Below, in pieces: positions 41,695-50,184 of a DNA stretch of 51,212 nucleotides; positions within the stretch are counted from its first letter, which is position 1, and every line of letters starts with the position of its first letter. The translations under genes were made by a program, and so were the position numbers. Location: contig CAYTAP010000008.1 of the NCBI GenBank assembly GCA_964435775.1, positions 1 to 51,212 of the forward strand, written 5' to 3'. Origin of the DNA: CAYTAP01 sp964435775 (lineage in GTDB: Bacteria; Planctomycetota; Phycisphaerae; Tepidisphaerales; Tepidisphaeraceae). Under the pieces are notes generated by a model. That model made no database searches, was not told the origin of the DNA, and saw only the letters and a program-made list of their open reading frames with translations.

Positions 41695-43854
41695 TCATAT
41701 CGTGATCGTTGGATCGGCCATGGAGACCTTTTTGCCATTAAGGGTCAAGTCTTCAATCCCCCCGGCCCTGAGAGACTGCACATGCAGGATGCAGGCTTGG
41801 GGTTGGATCGGCCAGTTCTCATCGCGCTCGAAGGTGATTGCCGCCTGGCCAGGCTGGTTAAAGTACACCTTAAAAGTGATCGGGCCGAAGCGGGTGGGCG
41901 TGCGTTCCAGGATGATCGCCTTACCGGGGACGATCCATTCGGAGGGTAGGCCGGGCAGGAGGTCGAGCTGTTGCCCTTTTTCCAACACAAGCAGATGGCG
42001 GACGAGACGGATGAACTCCGCCGATGCCCAGTTGTGCGGCATGTCTCCCACCCAATAGCCTTGATGAAAGTCCCGGAATGATTGCTCCTCGCGCCAGACG
42101 CGGGTGCTGGAGGCGTGGTTGGCGAAGGCGTAGAGATAGTCGATCGCCTTGTCGGGCACACCGGCGTAGAGCCAGACATGGGCATAGAAAGAGGCGGAAT
42201 AATTCCAGATCGACTGGTACGGCTCCCACCCCGTCTCCCCTGGAATTCCCTCATCGTTGTCCATGAGGTCGAGCAGATGGCAGAGGTTGTTGATGATCGG
42301 GTCGGCGGCATCGAACACTTCGCCGGGATAGATCGCGTGCGCCAGCGCCCATGTGGCGGTGGCGGGATTGATTCGATCCCAGGGATGAGCGGGGATGCCG
42401 GCTTTGGGGGGACGGGGGTCGGAGGTTCTCCAGATGTATTCGCTGCCGCCGTCGGGCATTGCCATCGGGAGATAGGCGGTGCCATCAGGCAGCTCTCGCA
42501 TGTCTCTGGCGGCGTGTTCACGGAAGTCATGGAGGAGACTGTCGTAATCAGCTTGGAAGCGCGCAGCATCTTCCTGAAATCCAATGCGATGGGCGGCGGC
42601 GGCAATTGCTTTGAGGCCCGCGAGAGTCCATAGCGCGGTGGTATATTCCGGACGGGAACCCCCGAGACCACCATCGCCAAGGGCAGGTGGCATCAAGCCA
42701 TACTCGGGGGCATCGGGACCATTTTTCTTCGACAGCTCGCGCAGGTGTTCGATGTATCCAACAGCCTTGCGAATGGTCGGCCAGAGTTCCTTGAGTTTGC
42801 CCGTGTCCCCCATCAATTCGCATTGGCGTACGAAGGTGAAAAGGGCGATCCCGGTTTCCTTGAGGTGGGATGTGGACACGCGGATTGCTCCATCCGGCCG
42901 CGCACGCTTGAGGAGGGCATCGAGGCCATGAAAGGCTTCGGCGGCATGGCCGAGGTATTGCGCGGCTTCGAGGAGAAAGTGCCCGTCGACAATCCACAAT
43001 CCCCGATAGACGGCCGGGCCGACCTGAAACTCGGAGACGTGATCGTGGATCTCGCGCGCTTGAAGAATGTTGCGGGCGCAGGATGTGATCATGTCCATCA
43101 CCGCGTCGTCGGGGACTTCCAGGCGGAGGGGCATCAGTGGGTAGCGAGTCCAAAACTCGCATTCGGCCTCCAGTGCGGCCAGTGCCCAGTCATGGGTGTA
43201 CTGCCCGACTTCCTGGTGATTGAGGGGAATCATGATCGCGCCGCGGAGTGGATGCGTCGAATCGACCATCGCGCGGTCGGTGGCGTAAGCGGAGGTCGGG
43301 CCGTAATCAGTCGCCGCGCAACCACTCATCGGCGCGGTGGAGACCAATGCGACTTTCGGCGCCTCGCCAAGGCGGGCTTCAAAGAGGGTGCCCCCTGCCA
43401 CGGTCTTTCGGAGGGACATTACGCCAAACCCTTGTGCCTGTAGCCGGAAATTGGTCATGTACGGACCGGTCTTCGAATGAATCGTCCACAGGACGATGTC
43501 GGTGCGCTTGCCCTCGCCATGCTGATGCGCGAAGGCGAGCAATTCGAGGGTGGCTTCGGGATATTCGACCACCGTTTGCACGACGGGAATGCGCGCGCTC
43601 GGCGTGGATTGGCGAATCGATGTTGGTGCGCGGTCGTTTTGGAGTTGAAACGCGAGGATGCGCTCGAAATGGCCGTAGTAATAGTCAGTAAGGGTGTTGC
43701 CTTGCTCATCGAGAATCGTGTTGTTGCGATAGTCATAAAGCAGATGGCCATTCTCATCGACGAGGGTTTTGAACGAGTCGTCCGGCCGGCAGAGATTGGT
43801 CCACACGGATCGGGGGGCGTAGCGGAAATCGATGGTTCTGGACGTGCTCATCAT
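41695..43854 (-). CDS. (alpha/alpha)6 six-hairpin glycosidase-like protein
   Basis: 719 aa from ATG 43854 (43851 also possible; no clear ribosome-binding site). An N-terminal beta-sandwich ('ILDEQGNTLTDYYYGHFERI') leads to an alpha-barrel with 'YRGLWIVDGHFLLEAAQYLG', 'GIALFTFVRQCELMGDTGKL', 'PEYTTALWTLAGLKAIAAAA', 'ATATWALAHAIYPGEVF', 'DMPHNWASAEFIRLVRHLLV', and a C-terminal beta domain. This is the six-hairpin glycosidase superfamily (GH78/GH95-like shape). The exact family and bond are not identifiable. No signal peptide. It converges with the mannonate dehydratase gene, 9 nt apart. Confidence 0.75.
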   Translation of the reverse strand: MMSTSRTIDFRYAPRSVWTNLCRPDDSFKTLVDENGHLLYDYRNNTILDEQGNTLTDYYYGHFERILAFQLQNDRAPTSIRQSTPSARIPVVQTVVEYPEATLELLAFAHQHGEGKRTDIVLWTIHSKTGPYMTNFRLQAQGFGVMSLRKTVAGGTLFEARLGEAPKVALVSTAPMSGCAATDYGPTSAYATDRAMVDSTHPLRGAIMIPLNHQEVGQYTHDWALAALEAECEFWTRYPLMPLRLEVPDDAVMDMITSCARNILQAREIHDHVSEFQVGPAVYRGLWIVDGHFLLEAAQYLGHAAEAFHGLDALLKRARPDGAIRVSTSHLKETGIALFTFVRQCELMGDTGKLKELWPTIRKAVGYIEHLRELSKKNGPDAPEYGLMPPALGDGGLGGSRPEYTTALWTLAGLKAIAAAAHRIGFQEDAARFQADYDSLLHDFREHAARDMRELPDGTAYLPMAMPDGGSEYIWRTSDPRPPKAGIPAHPWDRINPATATWALAHAIYPGEVFDAADPIINNLCHLLDLMDNDEGIPGETGWEPYQSIWNYSASFYAHVWLYAGVPDKAIDYLYAFANHASSTRVWREEQSFRDFHQGYWVGDMPHNWASAEFIRLVRHLLVLEKGQQLDLLPGLPSEWIVPGKAIILERTPTRFGPITFKVYFNQPGQAAITFERDENWPIQPQACILHVQSLRAGGIEDLTLNGKKVSMADPTITI

Positions 43855-43904
43855 TTTTGACTTTCGCGCAAAGTTCCTGTCGTTATGCCAACACCAGAAT
43901 CCAA

Positions 43905-43914
43905 TTGTATACAA
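43905..43914. promoter_or_regulatory. Perfect TTGTATACAA palindrome, GntR-type operator candidate
   Basis: A 10-bp perfect palindrome lies alone in the 164-nt divergent gap between the glycosidase (43854) and the SGNH hydrolase (44019). GntR/FadR-family regulators of sugar-acid pathways bind palindromes of this shape. No GntR gene is seen in the window. Confidence 0.5.
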
Positions 43915-44018
43915 GAAGGTACGGAAATACAGCGGGTCGAGTTGCATCGTGGCGGGCATTGCGACTAGAGTCGAGCGATCGCGTGTGGCGGGCGGGGTAT
44001 GAAAGGAAATCATTGATT

Positions 44019-45131
44019 ATGGCCAAATTGATGTATGGCGCTCTGACCTGCCTGATGATGTTGATCGCTTCGAGCGCGGCCTGGGCGGGGACGATCGATC
44101 CCGGCAAAGCCAAGGCCGACCCGGATGGGAAGACGCTCTGGTATGACGCGAAGGATCTGCTCGTGGAGGGGAAGGGGTGGACGGATACTGATGCGTTTTA
44201 TGACCGATTGCCAAGCAAGGCAAAGGGACGTGTGATTGCTCCGGTCTGGGACCTCAGCCACCAGAGCGCGGGAATGGCGGTTCGGTTTGCGGTCAGTTCG
44301 TCGTCGATCAAGGTTCGTTGGACGGTGACCAATTCCAAGGACCTGGCGATGCCCCACATGCCCGCGACGGGTGTGAGCGGCGTGGATCTGTACACGAAGG
44401 ATGCCAAGACGGGAACATGGCGCTTTGTGAACAACGGTCGGCCGGAGGGAGCGACGAGCACTGCTTCTTTTGCCACACGGGACGGCCAACCATGCCTGCT
44501 GTATTTGCCGCTGTACAACGGCGTCTCATCGGTCGAGGTCGGGGTTCCGAAGGAGGACAAGATTTCAGTGCCGGAGGCGTCGAGCCTTGGCAAGCCGATC
44601 GTCTTTTACGGGACATCGATCACGCAGGGTGCGTGCGCCTCTCGGCCGGGGATGGCGGCGACGGCGATTGTCGGGCGTCGGCTGGATGTGCCGGTGATCA
44701 ACCTGGGGTTCAGCGGCGCGGGTGTGATGGAACTGGAGATGGGAAAGTTGATGGCGGAGCTGGACCCCTCGGCGTACGTGATTGACTGTCTGTGGAACAT
44801 GTGGCCGCAGCAGGTGGAGGAACGGACTGAACCGCTGGTCAAAGCGCTCCGCGCCGCTCATCCGACGACGCCGATCTTCCTGGTTGAGGATTCGAGCGTC
44901 TGGGGATTCACGCCGACGTCCAAAGGGATCATCCTGCGGAAGATTGTTCAGAAGCTGAAGGATGAGGGCGTGAAGGACATTTATTTCATTTCCAACAAGG
45001 GAATGCTGGGGGATGACACGGAAGCAACGGTGGACACGACGCATCCCAGCGACCTGGGGATGATGCGTCAGGCGGAGGTATTCATCAGGGAGATGTCGTT
45101 TCTGGCGCACAAGGACAATGGGACGCCATGA
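44019..45131 (+). CDS. SGNH/GDSL hydrolase with GxDLY N-terminal domain
   Basis: 370 aa from ATG 44019 (AAAGGAAAT upstream). Signal peptide 'LTCLMMLIASSAAWA'. An N-terminal beta-sandwich ('AVRFAVSSSSIKVRWTV', 'GVSGVDLYTKD' = GxDLY) precedes an SGNH domain: nucleophile Ser in 'VFYGTSITQG', Gly in 'NLGFSGAG', Asn in 'DCLWNMWP', and Asp/His in 'DTTHPSDLGM'. All four SGNH blocks are present. It is a secreted carbohydrate esterase, probably deacetylating polysaccharide, which fits the surrounding glycosidases. It is the last gene before the cimA leader. Confidence 0.88.
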   Translation: MAKLMYGALTCLMMLIASSAAWAGTIDPGKAKADPDGKTLWYDAKDLLVEGKGWTDTDAFYDRLPSKAKGRVIAPVWDLSHQSAGMAVRFAVSSSSIKVRWTVTNSKDLAMPHMPATGVSGVDLYTKDAKTGTWRFVNNGRPEGATSTASFATRDGQPCLLYLPLYNGVSSVEVGVPKEDKISVPEASSLGKPIVFYGTSITQGACASRPGMAATAIVGRRLDVPVINLGFSGAGVMELEMGKLMAELDPSAYVIDCLWNMWPQQVEERTEPLVKALRAAHPTTPIFLVEDSSVWGFTPTSKGIILRKIVQKLKDEGVKDIYFISNKGMLGDDTEATVDTTHPSDLGMMRQAEVFIREMSFLAHKDNGTP

Positions 45132-45197
45132 TCCATCAGAAAGGCGGAGAAGCGGGCGATGCGCGCAAGGCCGATGTCAAATTATTTGCCGCCTGTT

Positions 45198-45227
45198 TTG
45201 ACAAGCGGGGATGCAGGCGTGTATAGT
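45198..45227 (+). promoter_or_regulatory. Sigma70-type promoter of the cimA leader
   Basis: Perfect -35 TTGACA (45198-45203), 18-nt spacer, -10 TATAGT (45222-45227). Transcription should start near 45234, only ~3 nt before the leader-peptide ATG, so the leader mRNA would be nearly leaderless. Confidence 0.8.
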
Positions 45228-45236
45228 CGATACCTT

Positions 45237-45293
45237 ATGAAGCACGCGGTGATTTCCAGCCCGATTATTATCAACCCCGACAATCGAGGGTAG
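45237..45293 (+). CDS. Isoleucine-rich attenuator leader peptide
   Basis: Encodes an 18-residue peptide, MKHAVISSPIIINPDNRG, stop TAG. Four of 18 residues are Ile, three of them consecutive (ATT ATT ATC at 45264-45272), and one is Val. It lies between a consensus promoter and an intrinsic terminator upstream of citramalate synthase, the entry enzyme of a threonine-independent isoleucine route. Ile codons in a row are the control codons expected of an ile-type attenuator. There is no Shine-Dalgarno because the mRNA probably begins ~3 nt before ATG. Too short to be a normal gene; no other use is apparent. Confidence 0.75.
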   Translation: MKHAVISSPIIINPDNRG

Positions 45294-45351
45294 GGCCCGC
45301 CGCATGTTGTACGAACGTCATCCAGCCCTGCCCTTGCGGCGGGGCTTTTTT
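45288..45351 (+). terminator. Attenuator: antiterminator/terminator switch before cimA
   Basis: Terminator: GCCCTGCC (45325-45332), loop CTTGC, GGCGGGGC (45338-45345), then six T (45346-45351). Antiterminator: GGGTAGGGC (45288-45296, covering the leader's last Gly codon and stop) pairs over all nine bases, with one G-U, with GCCCTGCCC (45325-45333), the terminator's own 5' arm, so only one can form. A ribosome stalled at the Ile codons (45264-45272) would mask upstream GCCCG (45259-45263) and ACCCC (45274-45278) that could pair with region 2. Confidence 0.78.
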
Positions 45352-45403
45352 GTTGGTTGACGAAGCAAAGGCCGAACCCGGGTTACAAACAAGAGGATTT
45401 CCA

Positions 45404-47011
45404 ATGTCTCGACGCATCGACATCTATGACACGACCCTGCGGGATGGCACGCAGGGGGAGGGGTTCAATCTTTCGCTTCAGGACAAGCTGCTCATCACCC
45501 AAAAGCTCGATGAGTTCGGGGTGGACTATGTGGAAGGCGGGTTTCCGTTGTCCAATCCGAAGGATGCGGCATTCTTCCAGGAAGTGCGGAACATGCGGCT
45601 GAAGCACGCCAAGGTGGCGGCGTTCGGGATGACGCGACGGCGGGGGATCAAGGCCGACGACGATCCAGGGATGAAAGCGCTGCTGGAGGCGCAAACGCCG
45701 GCCGTGACGATCGTCGGAAAAACCAGCGCCTACCAGGTGCAAAACATCCTGTCTGTGACGCTCGAGGAGAACCTGGCGATGATCGCGGATTCGGTGCGGC
45801 TGATGAAGGAGGCGGGTCGGATCGTCATCTATGACGCTGAGCATTTCTTCGACCAATACCGGGAGAACCGCGAGTACGCGATGCGTACGCTGATGGCGGC
45901 GCTGGAGGCGGGCGCCGATGTGCTGACGCTGTGTGACACCAACGGCGGATCGATGCCGGAGTTTGTCTCCCAGGTGACGCGGGAGGCCAAGGAGAAGACG
46001 GGCGCGAAGCTGGGCATCCACCCGCACAACGATGCGGGGGTGGGCGTGGCGAATGTGCTGGCGGCGGTTGAGGCGGGCGCGGACCATGCCCAAGGGACAA
46101 TCAACGGCGTCGGCGAGCGATGCGGCAATGCGGATTTAATCCCCGTCGTCGCCAACTTGATGTTGAAATACAACCACGAGTGTTTGAAGCCGGGAACGCT
46201 CACGCAACTGACGGGCGTCAGCCGGTATGTGTATGAACTGGCGAACATCAACCTGATGCCCGGGCAGCCGTATGTGGGCTCGAGCGCCTTCGCCCACAAG
46301 GGCGGGATGCACGTCCATGCGGTGCAGAAAAACGCCTCAACCTATGAACATGTGACGCCGGAATCGGTGGGGAACCACCGGAAGATCCTGGTGTCGGAGA
46401 TGTCGGGGGCGAGCAACATCGCCGCCAAGGCGGGTCGGAAGTTCAAGATCGAACACGACAAGGCGGCGTTGCGCAAAATTCTCGAGAAGGTGCAGGACCT
46501 GGAGAATGCGGGATTCCAATTTGAGGCGGCCGAGGCGAGCTTTGAACTGCTCCTCCGCAAGCAATTGGGGCAATACAAGCAGCATTTCAAGCTGGCGCAT
46601 TATCGTGTGATCGTGCTGGGGCAGGATTCAAGCGCGGTGGCCGAGGCGAGCGTGAAGCTGCATGTGGGAAATGTCGTCGAACATCGGGTGAGCGAAGGGG
46701 ATGGGCCGGTGAACAGCCTGGATGGGGCGCTGCGCCGGGCGCTCAAACCGCATTACCCGGAAATCGCCAACGTGCATTTGATCGATTACAAGGTCCGAGT
46801 GATCAACTCCAAGGCGGAAACGGCGGCGGCGGTCCGGGTCATCATCGAATGCAAGCGAGACAACGGCGATGGGACGACGGAGGTCTTCGGAACCATCGGA
46901 GTCAGCAGCAACATCATCGACGCAAGCTGGCAGGCGCTGGTCGATGCGTATGAGTATCACTTGATCGCGGAGGATGAGGCGAAAGCGGCGCAACTGACCA
47001 CTGTCAAATGA
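45404..47011 (+). CDS. cimA: (R)-citramalate synthase
   Basis: 535 aa from ATG 45404 with AGAGGA 9 nt upstream. The HMGL-like barrel begins 'RRIDIYDTTLRDGTQGEGFN' (DTTLRDG signature) and has 'VDYVEGGFPLSNPKD', 'TLCDTNGGSMPEFV', 'LGIHPHNDAGVGVANVLAAV' (HxHxD-type metal ligands), 'QGTINGVGERCGNADL' and 'SSAFAHKGGMHVHAV'. A LeuA-dimer-like C-terminal domain (~370-520) carries allosteric control. Length and 'NLSLQDKLLITQKLDEFGVD' match the CimA (TIGR00977) branch rather than 2-isopropylmalate synthase. It condenses acetyl-CoA and pyruvate to citramalate for isoleucine. Isoleucine-rich leader and attenuator lie directly upstream. Confidence 0.9.
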   Translation: MSRRIDIYDTTLRDGTQGEGFNLSLQDKLLITQKLDEFGVDYVEGGFPLSNPKDAAFFQEVRNMRLKHAKVAAFGMTRRRGIKADDDPGMKALLEAQTPAVTIVGKTSAYQVQNILSVTLEENLAMIADSVRLMKEAGRIVIYDAEHFFDQYRENREYAMRTLMAALEAGADVLTLCDTNGGSMPEFVSQVTREAKEKTGAKLGIHPHNDAGVGVANVLAAVEAGADHAQGTINGVGERCGNADLIPVVANLMLKYNHECLKPGTLTQLTGVSRYVYELANINLMPGQPYVGSSAFAHKGGMHVHAVQKNASTYEHVTPESVGNHRKILVSEMSGASNIAAKAGRKFKIEHDKAALRKILEKVQDLENAGFQFEAAEASFELLLRKQLGQYKQHFKLAHYRVIVLGQDSSAVAEASVKLHVGNVVEHRVSEGDGPVNSLDGALRRALKPHYPEIANVHLIDYKVRVINSKAETAAAVRVIIECKRDNGDGTTEVFGTIGVSSNIIDASWQALVDAYEYHLIAEDEAKAAQLTTVK

Positions 47012-47053
47012 ATGGCCGCATCATTAAACTCTCGACGAACAAAGGGTACGCAT

Positions 47054-48136
47054 ATGGTGAATGACAGCAGTGATGATGAGTCGTCGGGGCCGGGCGCCGA
47101 CGAATTATGCGACGCGCCGCCTCTGGATGTCGCGGCGCTCGATGAATTGCTGTCCCGCCCGGCAAAAAGTGTGGTGGAGTCGCTCGGAAGGCTTGAAGGG
47201 GACATCATCGTCCTCGGCGCGGCCGGGAAGATGGGGCCGACGCTGACGCGGATGGCGCAGCGGGCGAGCCGCGAGGCGGGGCGTTCCCGCCGCGTGATCG
47301 CGGTGTCCCGTTTCAGCGATCCGATGGAGCGCGACAAACTCAATGACTGGGGCATTGAAACGATCACCGGCGACCTGCTTGATGAATCCTTTCTCGCGCG
47401 GCTGCCTGATGCGGCGAATGTTGTTTTTATGGCGGGGATGAAGTTTGGATCGAGCGGGAAGCAGGCGCTGACCTGGCAGATGAACACGGTGCTGCCGGCG
47501 CGGGTGGCCAGTCGGTATGCGGGCAGCCGGATCGCCGCGTTCAGCACGGGGAATGTGTATGGGATGACGCCGCTGCATGGCGGCGGATCGGTCGAAGAGG
47601 ATGAGCCGCGCCCGCAGGGGGAATATGCGATGAGTTGCCTGGGGCGCGAGCGGGCGTTTGAACATGCGGCCATGAGCCGCCGGACGCCGGTGGCGATTCT
47701 GCGGCTGAATTATGCGACGGAATTGCGATACGGCGTGCTCGTCGACCTGGCGCAAAAGATCATGGCCGGCAAGGCGATCGACCTGTCGATGTCGATGGCG
47801 AATGTGATCTGGCAGGGAGACGCCAACGCTTGGGCGTTGCAAAGCCTTGAGGCGGCGACGAGCCCGGCGGTGGTATTGAATCTGGCCGGACCCGAACAAG
47901 TGAGCATCGAGCGGGTGTGCCGGCAACTGGGGGAGCACATGGGTCTGACGCCGCAATTCACCGGTGTGCCAAGCGGGGAGGCGATACTATCCAACGGCCA
48001 GCGCGTGCATCGCATGTACGGATATCCGCGAGTGCCGGTTGATCTGCTCATCGACTGGGTGGCGCGGTGGGTCAAGCAAGGGGGAGCGACGTTGGGGAAA
48101 CCAACGAAATTCGAGGTGCGCGATGGGCGGTTTTAA
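47054..48136 (+). CDS. NAD-dependent epimerase/dehydratase-like protein
   Basis: 360 aa from ATG 47054 (AAGGG upstream); ATG 47012, next to the cimA stop, is an alternative. Extended SDR: 'DIIVLGAAGKMGPTLTRMA' (GxxGxxG), 'TITGDLLDESFL', 'NVVFMAGMKFGS', 'AFSTGNVYGMTPLHGGGSVEE', with 'EYAMSCLGRERAFEH' where the catalytic YxxxK appears changed (YAMSC), so normal epimerase chemistry is doubtful. A sugar-binding/regulatory role is possible. Overlaps the following DapA-family gene by 14 nt. I recall such pairs in Planctomycetota/Verrucomicrobia. Confidence 0.8.
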   Translation: MVNDSSDDESSGPGADELCDAPPLDVAALDELLSRPAKSVVESLGRLEGDIIVLGAAGKMGPTLTRMAQRASREAGRSRRVIAVSRFSDPMERDKLNDWGIETITGDLLDESFLARLPDAANVVFMAGMKFGSSGKQALTWQMNTVLPARVASRYAGSRIAAFSTGNVYGMTPLHGGGSVEEDEPRPQGEYAMSCLGRERAFEHAAMSRRTPVAILRLNYATELRYGVLVDLAQKIMAGKAIDLSMSMANVIWQGDANAWALQSLEAATSPAVVLNLAGPEQVSIERVCRQLGEHMGLTPQFTGVPSGEAILSNGQRVHRMYGYPRVPVDLLIDWVARWVKQGGATLGKPTKFEVRDGRF

Positions 48137-49265
48137 ACCTTCGACTGGCGAAACGCATGCCGCAGCGGGCTTTCTGGAAGCGGGCGCCATGCCCCACTCC
48201 GCCCTTCCGCCGGAGGTTGCAATATCGCTGCGGCGCGGGGTCGCCATTCCGGCGCACCCGCTGGCACTGACCCGTTCGCGGAAGCTGGATGAACGGCGGC
48301 AGCGGGCGCTGGCGCGGTATTACATCGCGGCGGGCGCCGGGGGAATCGCAGTGGGGGTGCATACAACGCAGTTTGAGATTCGCAATCCGGAGATCGGATT
48401 GTTCCGCCCGGTGCTGGAACTGGCGGCCGAGGAAATGACGCGCGCGGATGAGGCCGGGAAGACACCGCTCGTGCGAATCGCCGGGATCTGCGGCCAGACC
48501 AAGCAGGCATTGGCCGAGGCGACGGTGGCGCGGGATCTGGGATACCAAGCCGGGTTATTGTCACTCAAGGCCATGGGGCACGCGGGCGAGGATGCGCTGG
48601 TGGACCATTGCCGACAGGTGGCGGACGTATTGCCGATCGTCGGATTTTATTTGCAGGAAGCGGTCGGGGGACGGCATTTGAGTTATGGGTTTTGGCGGAC
48701 GTTGTGCGAGAGGGTGCATGGGGTGGTCGCGATCAAAATGGCGCCGTTCAACCGGTATCGCACGCTGGATGTGGTGCGGGCCGTCGCCGACGCCGGGCGG
48801 AATGACATCGCGCTCTACACCGGAAATGACGACCACATCGTGATGGATTTGCTGACGCCCTACCGCCTGGTCATCAATGGGCAACCGGTCGAACGGCGGA
48901 TCGTCGGGGGTTTGCTCGGGCAATGGGCGGTGTGGACGAAACCGGCGGCGGAGATTTTGGAGACGTGTCATCGGGCGATTGCCGCCGGACAAGGGGCCGA
49001 CGACAAGATGCTCGCATTGGCCGAGCAGGTGACGGACGCCAACGCGGCGGTGTTTGACGCGGCCAATGGATTCAAGGGAGTCATCGCGGGCGTCAATGAA
49101 GTGTTGCGACGGCAGGGGTTGCTTGAAGGCGCGTGGTGCCTGGATGAAAATGAAGTGTTGGGACCGGGGCAAAGCGAGGAACTGGATCGAGTGAGCGGCG
49201 GTTACCCGCACTTGATTGACGATGATTTTATCGCGGCGCACCGGGATCAATGGCTGCGGGGATGA
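48123..49265 (+). CDS. Dihydrodipicolinate synthase-family aldolase
   Basis: 380 aa from ATG 48123, overlapping the epimerase end by 14 nt. The TIM barrel has 'RRGVAIPAHPLALTRSRKLD', 'YIAAGAGGIAVGVHTTQFEI', 'TPLVRIAGICGQTKQALAEA', 'GYQAGLLSLKAMGHAGED', 'LPIVGFYLQEAVGG' and 'GVVAIKMAPFNRYRTLD' (Schiff-base Lys in IKMAPF). It is ~80 residues longer than DapA, so it is a distinct branch, probably a pyruvate- or 2-oxoacid aldolase; the DapA reaction is not implied. Located between an epimerase-like gene and uppS. Substrate unknown. Confidence 0.8.
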   Translation: MGGFKPSTGETHAAAGFLEAGAMPHSALPPEVAISLRRGVAIPAHPLALTRSRKLDERRQRALARYYIAAGAGGIAVGVHTTQFEIRNPEIGLFRPVLELAAEEMTRADEAGKTPLVRIAGICGQTKQALAEATVARDLGYQAGLLSLKAMGHAGEDALVDHCRQVADVLPIVGFYLQEAVGGRHLSYGFWRTLCERVHGVVAIKMAPFNRYRTLDVVRAVADAGRNDIALYTGNDDHIVMDLLTPYRLVINGQPVERRIVGGLLGQWAVWTKPAAEILETCHRAIAAGQGADDKMLALAEQVTDANAAVFDAANGFKGVIAGVNEVLRRQGLLEGAWCLDENEVLGPGQSEELDRVSGGYPHLIDDDFIAAHRDQWLRG

Positions 49266-49358
49266 GGGTGCGTGAGTGAGGGTTCGCGGTTGATTTGTAA
49301 CGACGGGTTGTAAAGATTGAGCGACGTTGGGGTGTTTGGCTGGCTGGCAAGGACATCA

Positions 49359-50126
49359 ATGGAGTGTGTGGCTCATATTCCGCCGGGGCGATTTCCGCGG
49401 CACATCGCCATCATCATGGACGGTAACGGGCGATGGGCCGTGCAGCGCGGGCTGGAGCGGGTGCTGGGGCATCAGCGGGGGGCGGTGGCGGTCCGGAATG
49501 TGGTGACCGAATGCGCGCGGCTGCGCAAGGAGCATGGTGGGCCGGATTATCTGACGCTTTATTCATTCAGCATGGAGAATTGGAAACGGCCGTGGGAGGA
49601 GGTGTCGTTTCTGATGAACATGTACATCGATTACCTGCGCCAGGAGCGGGCGACGATGATGAAGCACAACATCCGCTTCCGGCAGATCGGACGGCTGGAT
49701 CATCTGCCGGATGAAGTGTTGCAGGAAGTGGAAATCACGCTCAAGGCGACGGAGGGCAATGACGGGCTGACGCTCGTACTGGCGCTCAATTACGGAAGTC
49801 GGGCGGAGATCACCGATGCGGTTCGCGCGATCGCCCGGCGGGTGCGGGATGGGGAACTTGATGAGCGGGACATCACGGAGCAGACGATCGGGGAGCATTT
49901 GTACACGGCCGGAATGCCCGATCCGGATTTGCTCATCCGGACGGCCGGGGAGATGCGGATCAGCAATTATCTCCTCTGGCAGATCAGCTACGCCGAGCTG
50001 TTTGTGAGCCCGGTATTGTGGCCGGACTTCGGGATGGAGCAACTGCATCTGGCGATCTGCTCGTTCGCGGCCAGGAACCGGCGGTTCGGGGCGCTGGATA
50101 CGACCAACACGCTGCATCGGATGTGA
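49359..50126 (+). CDS. uppS: Undecaprenyl diphosphate synthase
   Basis: 255 aa from ATG 49359 (AAGGA upstream), the usual length; TTG 49317 would add 14 unneeded residues. Motifs: 'HIAIIMDGNGRWA' (catalytic Asp, DGNGRWA), 'GHQRGAVAVRNVV', 'YLTLYSFSMENWKRP' (FSxENWxRP), 'LALNYGSRAEI', 'PDLLIRTAGEMRISNYLLWQISYAELF' (RTxGExRxSNFLLWQxxYAE). It makes the C55 lipid carrier for peptidoglycan and surface polymers. 93 nt after the DapA-family gene; converges on pilB with a long palindrome between. Confidence 0.97.
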   Translation: MECVAHIPPGRFPRHIAIIMDGNGRWAVQRGLERVLGHQRGAVAVRNVVTECARLRKEHGGPDYLTLYSFSMENWKRPWEEVSFLMNMYIDYLRQERATMMKHNIRFRQIGRLDHLPDEVLQEVEITLKATEGNDGLTLVLALNYGSRAEITDAVRAIARRVRDGELDERDITEQTIGEHLYTAGMPDPDLLIRTAGEMRISNYLLWQISYAELFVSPVLWPDFGMEQLHLAICSFAARNRRFGALDTTNTLHRM

Positions 50127-50184
50127 ACAACATTGCTTTGTTGGGATGGAAAAACCTCCTCCCCTGCTGAGTACATCGAGCGCA

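Noticed and set aside
45350..45403. TTG start for cimA inside the terminator T-run
   Set aside because: It lies in the terminator and lacks a ribosome-binding site; ATG 45404 has AGAGGA and matches the family N-terminus.
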